Below are positions 1-6,941 of a stretch of 12,249 nt of DNA, piece after piece (positions within the stretch are counted from its first letter, which is position 1; each line of letters begins with the position of its first letter). The notes under the pieces were generated by a model. That model did not search any database, was not told the origin of the DNA, and saw nothing but the letters and a program-made list of their open reading frames with translations. The stretch is from NCBI GenBank assembly GCA_003245875.1, contig QKBW01000057.1, forward strand, positions 1 to 12,249. Direction: 5' to 3'. The DNA is from Candidatus Kaiserbacteria bacterium. GTDB taxonomy: Bacteria > Patescibacteriota > Minisyncoccia > Phycocordibacterales > UBA918. The position numbers and the translations under genes were made by a program.

Positions 1-1948
1 TCTCTCGTAAGAGGATGTTCTGAACGTTCTTGTCAGTGGTGGTTGCGATGGTTCCTGTGGTGTTGATAGTACCTGCGACGTCGAGTTTGTATGAAGGAGA
101 CGTGACGCCAATACCGACGTTACCGGCACTATCGACATTGATTCGTTGGTTACCTGCGCCATCCGCCAAGATGATGTTGTTGGACATTGACGATGAGAGA
201 CCGGTCACATTCGCACCAATGATCGTATTGTTCACACCGGTTGTGAGTCCCCAGCCAGTGAAAAAACCAATAATCGTATTGTTACCAGTTGAGGTAGCCG
301 TATTAAGACCATATCCGGCAGACGTACCGATGGCGATGTTGCCGTATCCTGTTTGATTGAACAACAGTGCATTGGTGCCAATGCCAATGTTTTGATCTCC
401 AACCGTGTTGAGATACAGAGCATGGTGACCAATACCAATGTTATTGGCGCCGGTTGTGTTTGAAGACAGTGCTCCAACACCAAAACCACTGTTACTATAG
501 CCAGTGGTGTTTGAGGATAGTGCTGCGAAACCAAAACCACTGTTAGACGTTCCGGTTGTATTACTGGAGAGTACGGAGTTTCCTGCGGCCGTATTGCCGC
601 CACCACTGGTATTACGCAACGCCATGCTACCTATTGCGACATTATTTGATGTCGAGGTCGAATTCTCCATTGCATAAGCACCAACTACTGTGTTAAACGT
701 CGCAGAGTTCAACAACGCTAAACCAGCCGCCTGGCCAACTGCTACTGAGAAATTGGTAGACGAAGCATAGAGAATACGATTCCCGCCAATTTTATATCCC
801 TGTGCCGTATCAGAAATATTGATATCACCGTATACATCCAATTTTGCAGTCGGACTCGTCGTCCCGATGCCGACGTTGCCACCGTTTATCCAACTATCGC
901 CATATGACCGAAACAACGTACCAGGAGTTCCATTTGTGTCTTGTAATCGCAATACTCCACCGCTCGTATTTTGTTGCATATAACTAAATGCAGAACCACG
1001 AGAAATGCGAAACTGTGTATCCGACGAAGCTGTATAAATATCAAGGTTAGCACTCGGACTTGCCGTCCCAATACCAACTCGATTATTCACCGAATCAACA
1101 AAGAGTGTGCCGGAATCAAAGTTGTAATCACCGGTAGCGGTGTCGCCGGTGTTGAGAAGATACGCATCTTGAATGTATGAAGCAGAGAGTGTGGTCGTAG
1201 CAGTGAAAGCAGAGGTGCCGTTACCGAGGAGGAGTCCGGTGAGGGTGGAGGCACCAGTACCACCATTGGCGACAGTAAGCGCATTGCCAAGATCCAGATT
1301 TGTCGAGTAAAGGTTGGTGGTGGTGGCATTGGTAGCGGTCAAGCCGGTGAACTGGCCGATGGTGGCAGTAATTGAGTCGATCACTGCAGTAGTGAAGTTG
1401 GCCAGTGTTGCGAAGAGATTGGTCGACGTGGCGTTGGTTGTCGTACCGTTGGTTGCTGTGAAGCCCCCGGCGAAGGTGATCTCACCGGTCGCAGTGTCGG
1501 CCTGATCGCTTCGCAGCAAAGAACTCGACGCAACACCACCGACCGTTGCAGCATTGTCCGCTTCGAAAGCAGCCGGTACCGCACCAATAACCTTACGAGG
1601 GGTCATCTCACTATCAGCACCAACAGTGACACCAAGGTAGAGTGTTTGATTGAAATCGACCGACGTGAGTGGTGTGGTCGAACCAAGCATGACCGAGAAG
1701 AGGCCATTTTGTACGGCCACCGTATCGGACTCCGTCCACACTGCAGTCCCACCGGAAGCGGTCGTGTAGAGTTTGAACACCATGTTGTAATTCCCGTCGG
1801 TTACTGCCACTGCAGACGTGTCGGTAAGTTTACCCTGGTAGTTGATCTGTTTGTTGAACGCACCGTATACCTCACTCACACCACCAAACAGACCGGCTAC
1901 AAAGACCAGTGTGATGGTGAGTATGAAGTTGGTAAAGAAACGTTGCAT
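1..1948 (-). CDS. Secreted repeat-rich surface fibre/adhesin-like protein, 3' end outside the window
   Basis: An open frame of 649 codons runs from the ATG at 1948 off the left edge with no stop. The start MQRFFTNFILTITLVFVAG is a typical Sec signal peptide (cleavage near residue 30, VYGA|F). Residues about 31-120 form an N-terminal domain (INYQGKL...NMVFKLYTT) of the kind common at the start of CPR surface proteins. Residues about 150-260 are Thr/Asn/Ala-rich low-complexity fibre. Three VGIG(T/V).SP motifs follow at about 291, 359 and 611, each leading into a (K/N)LD(V/I) strand. Residues about 435-589 hold repeats of mostly 17 residues (N-x-G-x-G-x2-AL-x3-NTTG) resembling YadA/haemagglutinin head repeats. 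Such proteins often end in a Peptidase_S74 self-cleaving chaperone domain; the visible end (DKNVQNILLRE) is compatible, but that part is not in the window. It starts 4 nt after the upstream HTH-membrane gene, so it is probably co-transcribed and translationally coupled. Ligand unknown. Confidence 0.85.
   Translation of the reverse strand, partial: MQRFFTNFILTITLVFVAGLFGGVSEVYGAFNKQINYQGKLTDTSAVAVTDGNYNMVFKLYTTASGGTAVWTESDTVAVQNGLFSVMLGSTTPLTSVDFNQTLYLGVTVGADSEMTPRKVIGAVPAAFEADNAATVGGVASSSLLRSDQADTATGEITFAGGFTATNGTTTNATSTNLFATLANFTTAVIDSITATIGQFTGLTATNATTTNLYSTNLDLGNALTVANGGTGASTLTGLLLGNGTSAFTATTTLSASYIQDAYLLNTGDTATGDYNFDSGTLFVDSVNNRVGIGTASPSANLDIYTASSDTQFRISRGSAFSYMQQNTSGGVLRLQDTNGTPGTLFRSYGDSWINGGNVGIGTTSPTAKLDVYGDINISDTAQGYKIGGNRILYASSTNFSVAVGQAAGLALLNSATFNTVVGAYAMENSTSTSNNVAIGSMALRNTSGGGNTAAGNSVLSSNTTGTSNSGFGFAALSSNTTGYSNSGFGVGALSSNTTGANNIGIGHHALYLNTVGDQNIGIGTNALLFNQTGYGNIAIGTSAGYGLNTATSTGNNTIIGFFTGWGLTTGVNNTIIGANVTGLSSSMSNNIILADGAGNQRINVDSAGNVGIGVTSPSYKLDVAGTINTTGTIATTTDKNVQNILLRE
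182..646 (-). repeat. 17-residue (51-bp) tandem repeats in the fibre protein
   Basis: Within the fibre gene about nine tandem units encode the pattern N-x-G-x-G-x2-A-L-x3-N-T-T-G-x-x. Seven units are exactly 17 residues, one is 16 and one is 20. The two best matched neighbours are NSGFGFAALSSNTTGYS and NSGFGVGALSSNTTGAN. The regular Gly/Asn spacing suggests a beta-roll or beta-solenoid shaft. The bases differ more than the residues, so this is a protein-level repeat rather than a recent DNA duplication. Confidence 0.8.
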
Positions 1949-1952
1949 AAAA

Positions 1953-2663
1953 TTATTCTGCTGAAGACGAGGCGGTCGTGGTCACCGGCACCAGTACGTA
2001 CTGGTACATTTCGTCCGTCGACGACGCAAACACCGGGCGGAGATATCCTGTCGATGAAGAAGTTGGCTCCACTTCAACCGGGTCAGAAAATGATTGCGTG
2101 ATTTTCTCCAGCTCTTCTTCGGAGAATGCCTCTTGGGAAAGTACAATACCCGCATGCGCATCTGGCGCCTCTACCGAAACAGCTTCGACCGTATCCGATC
2201 GGCTTTGGTGTGTGAGCCACTCCGGTACCACGACCTGCAAACGATCAAACACGTCGGACACACCACCAAGCAGAGCAACTGAATCAACTTGTCCGACATA
2301 CATTGAAAAACCTAGTTTTGCCGTGACCAACAAACACAAAAGTGCCACCACTGACAAAGCCAGAGCCACTGGTTGACGCTGACGTATCTCGGCAGAAGAA
2401 ATCGCATCGAGGGTCGAAACTTGCGTACGAGCAAGTTCTGTCAAACGTGCCTGACGCAACTCTTCCTGACGACGTCTTTGCTCTGCCGCTTTGTGTAATG
2501 AAAACAACTTGACCGATTCCAGATCAACAAACCATTGACGTGCGCGAAGCTCACCTAACACCCGTCCTTCTCGAGCTAATTTTGTGACATAGTCGGTAGA
2601 GTATCCGACCATCTTTGCCGCGTCTTTTGCGAGGATCATTTTTGCCTGTGATGCATCAGTCAT
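1953..2663 (-). CDS. HTH-domain protein with single membrane anchor, upstream of the fibre gene
   Basis: 236 residues. Residues about 8-55 (ILAKDAAKMVGYSTDYVTKL... REGRV...RQWFVDLESV) form an excisionase/MerR-type winged HTH. A charged, Glu/Arg-rich, probably helical linker follows (58-95), then one hydrophobic segment at about 98-122 (VALALSVVALLCLLVTAKLGF). A roughly 110-residue acidic, Ser/Thr-rich C-terminal region follows, predicted to lie outside the membrane. This layout (cytoplasmic DNA-binding head, one TM, external tail) recalls RodZ or membrane-tethered one-component regulators, but there is no clear homology to either. The HTH closely resembles that of the gene at 3014-3877 (GYSTDYVTKLAREGRV against GYTTDYLGQLCREGKV). 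It has its own promoter and lies 4 nt before the fibre gene, so it may regulate or help assemble the fibre. Function is not known. Confidence 0.8.
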   Translation of the reverse strand: MTDASQAKMILAKDAAKMVGYSTDYVTKLAREGRVLGELRARQWFVDLESVKLFSLHKAAEQRRRQEELRQARLTELARTQVSTLDAISSAEIRQRQPVALALSVVALLCLLVTAKLGFSMYVGQVDSVALLGGVSDVFDRLQVVVPEWLTHQSRSDTVEAVSVEAPDAHAGIVLSQEAFSEEELEKITQSFSDPVEVEPTSSSTGYLRPVFASSTDEMYQYVLVPVTTTASSSAE

Positions 2664-2987
2664 AGAGGTACGTTATCTGTTTAATTATATAGCTTTTACG
2701 AAGAAAACGGGGTCAAAACTTGGTGCAAATGTGGACAACACTTTGTCGCATCTTTGTACAAAAAATTATGCTTCCCCATCATCAAAAACAGACCCTCTCA
2801 GACTGATAAGAAAATGCACCAAAAACACCTCTCGCCAACTCTCTTGTCTATCCGAAACTATCCGTTTTCGTGCCTATTTCTGATGTCTGTGCACCAAAAA
2901 AGCACCACCTGATCCACACACCAAAAAGTGCTCGGCTGCGTAGGTAACTCAGGAAAAATATAAAAAAATGGATTAGATAGAATAATA
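2664..2987. other. Non-coding region with promoter and short repeated motifs
   Basis: This stretch has no credible gene on either strand. It holds the promoter listed above and exact copies of TGCACCAAAAA at 2815-2825 and 2890-2900. A 9/11 relative lies at 2917-2927, and an inverted partner TTGGTGCA at 2720-2727, just upstream of the -35 box. The heptamer CTATCCG occurs twice, at 2848-2854 and 2858-2864, exactly 10 bp apart, which is one helical turn. These look like possible protein-binding sites; no known operator is recognised. Confidence 0.4.
2684..2716 (-). promoter_or_regulatory. Promoter of the HTH-membrane/fibre operon
   Basis: On the minus strand TTGACC (2711-2716) is followed after 17 bp by GCTATA, which overlaps a perfect TATAAT (2684-2689; 21 bp from TTGACC). 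The core GCTATATAAT is identical to that in front of the paralogous gene at 3888-3897. The start codon lies 20 nt downstream and no Shine-Dalgarno sequence is seen, so the leader would be only about a dozen bases. Confidence 0.5.
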
Positions 2988-3015
2988 CTCGTTTAAACGA
3001 GAAAAATATATTTTT
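2988..3015. repeat. Two abutting 14-bp perfect palindromes after the second HTH gene
   Basis: CTCGTTTAAACGAG (2988-3001) is directly followed by AAAAATATATTTTT (3002-3015). Each is its own reverse complement, and the second overlaps the stop codon of the minus-strand gene ending at 3014. The first could serve as a weak terminator hairpin, but no uracil run follows it in the minus direction, so an operator or cruciform is equally possible. Confidence 0.4.
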
Positions 3016-3877
3016 AGCGGTATTTTAGTAGTATTTTTATGTTATTGGCATCAAAATGTATCGTCGACTGCAGGCTCTCGGTTGTAGCGCTCAAACGTTG
3101 TTCTGAGGTTAGGAGTAACGCATCAAAGAGGAACAGAACAACAAACAGGATCACCAAAGGTAGTACACGATGTTCGGCAGGGGTGTGTGTACGGACACGG
3201 GTAGTCGGTTGGGCAGCGGTTACTCTGTGCAGCTTTCTGACCTGCTTAGCAGGTGTATGTACGCGGGAAGCAATTGTTACAGGTCTTGGCTGCATATGCT
3301 TAACGCGTACTACTCTTTTTTTGTGAGGACGTTCAATCTTGCCGGGCTGAAAGGCCACATCAGTGAGGCCTCGTAATTTTGATTCTTCGCGTAAGGTTGC
3401 TGGGTCGATAGTGTGTATCAATGTTTTTACTACCCCAGCAGCCGCTGTAGTGGCTTCTGTCGCATTTTTATGGGCCATGTGGCTACTGACAGGTGTTTGA
3501 TGGATTTCGACCGTCTTGGGCTTATTTTTGACCTTAGTAGCCTCTGCGGAAGAAGCGGCCGTGGGAAACAAGTCTGTTGTATCCGGTTCGTAGGTTACGG
3601 AGCGTTTTGCTGCTGTCGGCTGTGTCTCGATCGAACGTAGTTTTATCCGGTTGTCCTGATGAAGGTGTTTGGTAGTTTGTGCGCGAACAGAACGATAACG
3701 ACTTTCTTTGTGATCACGGACCGATTCAGGCAGTGCATACCAGGTGCGCCCCACCAACTCTGCTTTTACCTTGCCCTCACGACAAAGCTGCCCCAGGTAG
3801 TCGGTAGTGTATCCGAGTTCACGGGCAAGCGAGGTTGCCTTTTTGTATGTTTTCCCACGTATTTCAACAGTATCCAT
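3014..3877 (-). CDS. HTH-domain protein with long basic linker and C-terminal membrane segment
   Basis: 287 residues from the ATG at 3877. The frame stays open for 20 more codons upstream, but those codons contain the -10 box, so the shorter start (MDTVEIRGKTYKKATSLA) is preferred. Residues about 4-52 form a winged HTH closely similar to that of the gene at 1953-2663 (LGYTTDYLGQLCREGKV, then GRTWYALPESV). Residues 55-235 look disordered and become strongly basic at about 183-235 (KKRVVRVKH, KQVRKLHRV, repeated HTPA), which could contact DNA or the acidic membrane face. A TM segment follows at about 239-257 (LPLVILFVVLFLFDALLL), then about 30 external residues. The likely topology is N-terminus inside. 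It lies 84 nt after gatB but has its own promoter, so it may be an independent regulator. No known function; membrane-anchored transcription factor is inference. Confidence 0.75.
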   Translation of the reverse strand: MDTVEIRGKTYKKATSLARELGYTTDYLGQLCREGKVKAELVGRTWYALPESVRDHKESRYRSVRAQTTKHLHQDNRIKLRSIETQPTAAKRSVTYEPDTTDLFPTAASSAEATKVKNKPKTVEIHQTPVSSHMAHKNATEATTAAAGVVKTLIHTIDPATLREESKLRGLTDVAFQPGKIERPHKKRVVRVKHMQPRPVTIASRVHTPAKQVRKLHRVTAAQPTTRVRTHTPAEHRVLPLVILFVVLFLFDALLLTSEQRLSATTESLQSTIHFDANNIKILLKYR

Positions 3878-3887
3878 GTCTACCGAG

Positions 3888-3898
3888 ATTATATAGCA
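3888..3898 (-). promoter_or_regulatory. Extended -10 promoter of the second HTH-membrane gene
   Basis: The minus strand reads TGCTATATAAT, giving both an extended -10 (TG-n-TATATA) and a perfect TATAAT 10 nt before the ATG at 3877. No good -35 is visible. Transcription would begin about 3 nt before the start codon, a near-leaderless message. This agrees with the lack of a ribosome binding site. Confidence 0.5.
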
Positions 3899-3961
3899 AA
3901 CACAAAAAAATGACATCCCATAGGTGTGAAATGCCACTTGTTTGCACCTCTTCTGAAAGCC

Positions 3962-5377
3962 CTACCCAAGGATGTGCGTACGGAGCAATTCGGCGAGCAG
4001 TTGGGGGTTGGCTGCACCCTTGCTTTGTTTCATACCCTGCCCTACCAAAAATTGTAATGAGGCTTCCTTACCGGCTTTATATTCCTCTACTACGGATGGA
4101 AACTCAGCAATGATCTGCTCGATCATTGGCTGGAGTTCGGTTGGATCATTCTTTTGCAATAAACCACGCTTTTCAGCCAAATCCTGTGGATCAACAGCTG
4201 TGGTAAGAACCTCTACCAAGAGATCTTTAGCGGTTCGCGAGTTTATCTTGTCCTCAGCCAACATCACCATCAACCGTGCATACGAAGCAGCCTTAGCACC
4301 CTCCAAGGAAGGTACTTTTGTCCCCAACAAACCAAAAACATCCGAGATAAGGTAACTCAATGCCAACTTGGCAGCTGCCTCCGACAGACCTGCATCTGCT
4401 GCCCGGACGAGCTCATAGAAATTAACCGCCTCTAGGTTGGTCATCAGAGCCTCAACATGTTCAGGGTTCAGACCGAGTTCTCGGTACTCATCTCGTAATT
4501 CTGAGGCTAACTTTGGCTGTTTCTCGGATAGACGAGATTTTGATAATTCCGGTACTTGCGAGAGTACAAACTTGGGAATATCAGGATCTGGAAAATATCG
4601 ATAATCATCGGCTGACTCCTTTATGCGTTGACTGAATGTAACCGACTTTTGTTCATCCCAACCACGAGTTTCTTGTTGAACAGTTCCTCCCTCCTCTAAT
4701 ATATGTGCTTGACGTTCTGCCTCATAGGTTATGGCTGACTCCATAGCTCGGAACGAATTAAGGTTCTTTACTTCAACCTTGGTACCCAAGACCTCACTAT
4801 TACTGACCGAGATATTTGCTTCCACACGCATCTCACCTTTCTCCATGTTTGCATCAGAGACTCCCAGGGTACGCAAAAGTAATTGCAACTCACGCGCAAA
4901 CTTTCCTGCGGTGGCGGGATCATGAATGACCGGCTCTGTTACCAACTCCATCAGCGGAACGCCGGCACGATTGAAATCAACCAAACTGTTACCGTCTGCA
5001 TGTTGTGACCTTGCTGTATCTTCTTCAAGATGAATGCGAGTGATAGAAACTCCAGCTAACTCTCCGCCACTCACCAGTGGGTGAGCATACTGACTGATCT
5101 GATACGCCTTCGGGATGTCTGGATAGAAATAATTCTTTCGATCAAACTCACTGAAATCTGCAAGGGAGCCTCCGATCGCATTACCAACACGGAGCACTGC
5201 CTCGACCGCCTCTTTATTCACCGCCGGGAGTGTGCCGGGATGCGCCATACAGACCGGACAAATGTTTGTATTGGGGGCACTCGCATGTGGGTCATTCGGA
5301 CAACCACAAAACATTTTACTCTTAGTGCGCAATTCGGCATGTACTTCTATGCCGACAGTGATCTTATATGTACTCAT
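3962..5377 (-). CDS. gatB: Aspartyl/glutamyl-tRNA amidotransferase subunit B
   Basis: 471 residues, full length for the family. GatB binds the misacylated Glu-tRNA(Gln) or Asp-tRNA(Asn), activates it with ATP, and receives ammonia from GatA in the GatCAB complex. Clear signatures are GIEVHAEL (9-16), the zinc ligands Cys24, Cys26, Cys40 and Cys43 (CGC ... CPVC), YFYPDIPKAYQISQ, HLEEDTARSQH, DFNRAGVPLMELVTEP, EVKNLNSF and DDYRYFPDPDIP. The YqeY-like tail domain ends in NPQLLAELLRTHILG. The ATG at 5377 gives the usual N-terminus; an in-frame TTG at 5386 is 5 nt after a purine-rich AGGAAGGGG and could add three residues. It follows obgE almost directly and shares its transcript. gatA and gatC are not in the window. 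Confidence 0.96.
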   Translation of the reverse strand: MSTYKITVGIEVHAELRTKSKMFCGCPNDPHASAPNTNICPVCMAHPGTLPAVNKEAVEAVLRVGNAIGGSLADFSEFDRKNYFYPDIPKAYQISQYAHPLVSGGELAGVSITRIHLEEDTARSQHADGNSLVDFNRAGVPLMELVTEPVIHDPATAGKFARELQLLLRTLGVSDANMEKGEMRVEANISVSNSEVLGTKVEVKNLNSFRAMESAITYEAERQAHILEEGGTVQQETRGWDEQKSVTFSQRIKESADDYRYFPDPDIPKFVLSQVPELSKSRLSEKQPKLASELRDEYRELGLNPEHVEALMTNLEAVNFYELVRAADAGLSEAAAKLALSYLISDVFGLLGTKVPSLEGAKAASYARLMVMLAEDKINSRTAKDLLVEVLTTAVDPQDLAEKRGLLQKNDPTELQPMIEQIIAEFPSVVEEYKAGKEASLQFLVGQGMKQSKGAANPQLLAELLRTHILG

Positions 5378-5388
5378 GATATGCAATA

Positions 5389-6363
5389 CTACCCCTTCCT
5401 CAGACGTGCAACAAGAGCGTCAGAAAGGGTTTTTATGCTTTTAACATCGTTTTGAGAAATTACAAACACACGTTTATTATATTTGTCAATAAATGTTTTC
5501 TCTACATCAGAATAGTCTTTATTTACAAGGTCTTTTTTAGTTAGAATTATCCATTCTTCCTTAGTGAGAAGAGTTTTATCAAAAGCACTCAGCTCAGAAA
5601 TAACTGTTTCGTACTGCTTCAGAGGGTCGTCTTGGTCAAGTGCAACGAGATGCAGCAGCATTTTGGTACGACTAACATGCCGTAAGAATGTGTGTCCGAG
5701 CCCCTTCCCTGTTGCCGCACCTTCAACCAACCCCGGAATGTCGGCAAGGACATAGCCATAGAGATCTCCCAGGTGTGGCACGAGTGTGGTAAACGGATAT
5801 GCGCCGATCTCTGACCGCGCATTCGTCAGTAGGTTGAGCAGTGTTGACTTGCCGGCGTTTGGCAAGCCGATAAAACCAACATCAACCACCAGTGTAAGCT
5901 CGATCTTAAAAGTACCATCTTCACCGGACTTACCCAGTGTGGACTTTTCCGGTGCACGATTGGTCGAGGACTTGAAATACTCGTTACCCAAACCGCCAGA
6001 GCCGCCATGTAATATCTTGACCGTTTGCCCTTCCGCAAACAGCTCATACACACGTTGGCGCACGGTATCGCTCACTATAGAACCAACAGGAACATCAATG
6101 TAGAGGTCGTTACTGCCCTTACCATAACGGCTACTTGCCTGCCCGGCTTCACCGTTTTTCGCCACAAAACGCTTTATCCCAGTGTATTTTGAAAGCAAGC
6201 TTAAATCACGTACAGCGCGTACGTAGACATCACCACCCTTTCCTCCATTACCGCCAGCAGGACCTGCCTTAGGCTGAAACTTAAGGTGTCGCCAACGGAC
6301 AACGCCGTCGCCCCCATCGCCTGCCTTGGCGTAAATAGTTATTTGATCAACGAAACCAGCCAT
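5389..6363 (-). CDS. obgE: Obg family GTPase (ribosome-associated), no C-terminal domain
   Basis: 324 residues. Obg/CgtA is a GTPase of large-subunit ribosome maturation and stress control. Residues 1-158 form the Gly-rich Obg fold (AGDGGDGVVRWRHLKFQPK, AGPAGGNGGKGGDVYV, STNRAPEKSTLGKSGEDG). The G domain follows: P-loop GLPNAGKST (166-174), switch FTTLVPHLG (191-199), G3 DIPG (208-211) and G4 TKKD (275-278, where the usual NKxD Asn is Thr, as in Rho-type GTPases). The G5 region reads VISQND where SA is typical. The protein ends right after the G domain, so the variable OCT domain of some homologues is absent. The start at 6363 gives the canonical MAGFVDQITI. It is the first gene of an operon with gatB and sits 24 nt beyond the terminator of the upstream gene; no strong promoter or SD is evident. 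Confidence 0.96.
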   Translation of the reverse strand: MAGFVDQITIYAKAGDGGDGVVRWRHLKFQPKAGPAGGNGGKGGDVYVRAVRDLSLLSKYTGIKRFVAKNGEAGQASSRYGKGSNDLYIDVPVGSIVSDTVRQRVYELFAEGQTVKILHGGSGGLGNEYFKSSTNRAPEKSTLGKSGEDGTFKIELTLVVDVGFIGLPNAGKSTLLNLLTNARSEIGAYPFTTLVPHLGDLYGYVLADIPGLVEGAATGKGLGHTFLRHVSRTKMLLHLVALDQDDPLKQYETVISELSAFDKTLLTKEEWIILTKKDLVNKDYSDVEKTFIDKYNKRVFVISQNDVKSIKTLSDALVARLRKG

Positions 6364-6387
6364 AATTTAACGGAGTTAGTTAACCAT

Positions 6388-6415
6388 AAAAACACCAATT
6401 TGTACAGGTGTTTTT
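6388..6415. terminator. Terminator between the holin-family gene and obgE
   Basis: AAAAACACC (6388-6396) and GGTGTTTTT (6407-6415) form a perfect 9-bp stem around a 10-nt loop, with a U-rich 3' arm in either direction. It lies 17 nt past the stop of the minus-strand gene at 6433, so it should end that transcript just before obgE. Confidence 0.7.
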
Positions 6416-6432
6416 GTTTGATGTATTGCCCC

Positions 6433-6771
6433 CTATCCCACAAACCACCGCGCAATCGTAGTAACAATGGTCGTTGCGACCGAACCAAAAAGTGCAGTCA
6501 TAAAGCCGGTCACTGAAAAACCATCTATCCACGATGCCGCCAACCAGAAGAGTCCCGCGTTGAGAATAAATGAAAACAAACCAAGTGTCAGTATATTGAT
6601 CGGCAATGTCAGAACAAACAGGATCGGACGTACCAATATATTAAGAAAGCCAAGAGCAGCAGCAGCTACTAGGGCTGGTACCAAGCCGGTCACCGTTACC
6701 CCCGGTATCAGTTGGGAGACTACCAATAACGCGAACGCTCCCACACACCAATGAATAAAAATATGTGTCAT
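6433..6771 (-). CDS. Phage holin family IV / YvlD-like four-helix membrane protein
   Basis: 112 residues from the ATG at 6771; in-frame alternatives are 6783 (116 aa) and 6837 (134 aa). The shorter start is chosen because an extended -10 box and a 40-nt palindrome occupy the longer N-terminus. Four hydrophobic helices are seen: about 6-22, 27-45, 48-75 and 88-107. The central signature (FLNILVRPILFVLTLPINI followed by LTLGLFSFILNA) matches the small DUF360/YvlD family annotated as 'phage holin family protein', widespread in bacteria and linked to membrane stress in Bacillus. There are no phage genes nearby, so a lysis role is unlikely; envelope homeostasis is more plausible but not shown. It is a single-gene transcript with a terminator directly after it. 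Confidence 0.85.
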   Translation of the reverse strand: MTHIFIHWCVGAFALLVVSQLIPGVTVTGLVPALVAAAALGFLNILVRPILFVLTLPINILTLGLFSFILNAGLFWLAASWIDGFSVTGFMTALFGSVATTIVTTIARWFVG

Positions 6772-6778
6772 AGCATCA

Positions 6779-6787
6779 ATCATAACA
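6779..6787 (-). promoter_or_regulatory. Extended -10 promoter of the holin-family gene
   Basis: The minus strand reads TGTTATGAT (TG-n-TATGAT), ending 7 nt before the ATG at 6771. It has the same form as TGCTATGAT in front of secA. No -35 consensus is present; that space is taken by the palindrome at 6786-6825. The message would be almost leaderless. Confidence 0.4.
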
Positions 6788-6825
6788 GAAAGGGCCACAG
6801 GCGTATACGCCCGTGGCCCTTTCTG
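6786..6825. repeat. 40-nt near-perfect palindrome at the start of the holin-family gene
   Basis: CAGAAAGGGCCAC (6786-6798) and GTGGCCCTTTCTG (6813-6825) pair over 13 bp. The centre is itself a 12-bp palindrome, GGCGTATACGCC (6800-6811), and the only mismatch is A6799/C6812. No U-run follows in either direction, so it is a poor terminator. It lies in the divergent region between the holin-family gene (minus) and the prepilin (plus), overlapping the likely promoter of the former. Confidence 0.7.
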
Positions 6826-6941
6826 CCTTTGCGCCACCTATTTTTGTATCAATGCCCCCCACAAAATATCGAACACATAACAGCATTTTTTGTGAAAAAA
6901 ATAACTACAAATGCAAGGTCACTATGTTAGCATGTGTTTAT

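Noticed and set aside
2730..2918. DnaA-box-like nonamers (TTGTCCACA on minus at 2730-2738; TGATCCACA at 2910-2918), suggesting a replication origin
   Set aside because: Only two imperfect matches, no dnaA/dnaN neighbours and no AT-rich unwinding region beside them; chance is the better explanation.
3878..3937. Longer N-terminus of the second HTH-membrane protein (start at 3937)
   Set aside because: The extra codons contain the extended -10 box and do not belong to the HTH domain; the ATG at 3877 gives the natural start.
3878..3961. A terminator between gatB and the second HTH gene
   Set aside because: AGGTG/CACCT arms with a later T7 run are present, but the stem is only 5 bp with a loop of about 18 nt and the T-run lies about 10 nt away; too weak to call.
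6784..6837. Longer N-terminus of the holin-family protein (start at 6837)
   Set aside because: It would translate the 40-nt palindrome; the family begins near the first membrane helix, which fits the ATG at 6771.
6433..6837. Prophage remnant, because of the holin-family match and the fibre gene
   Set aside because: This holin family is mostly chromosomal (YvlD-like), the fibre has a Sec signal peptide, and no capsid, terminase, tail or integrase gene is present.
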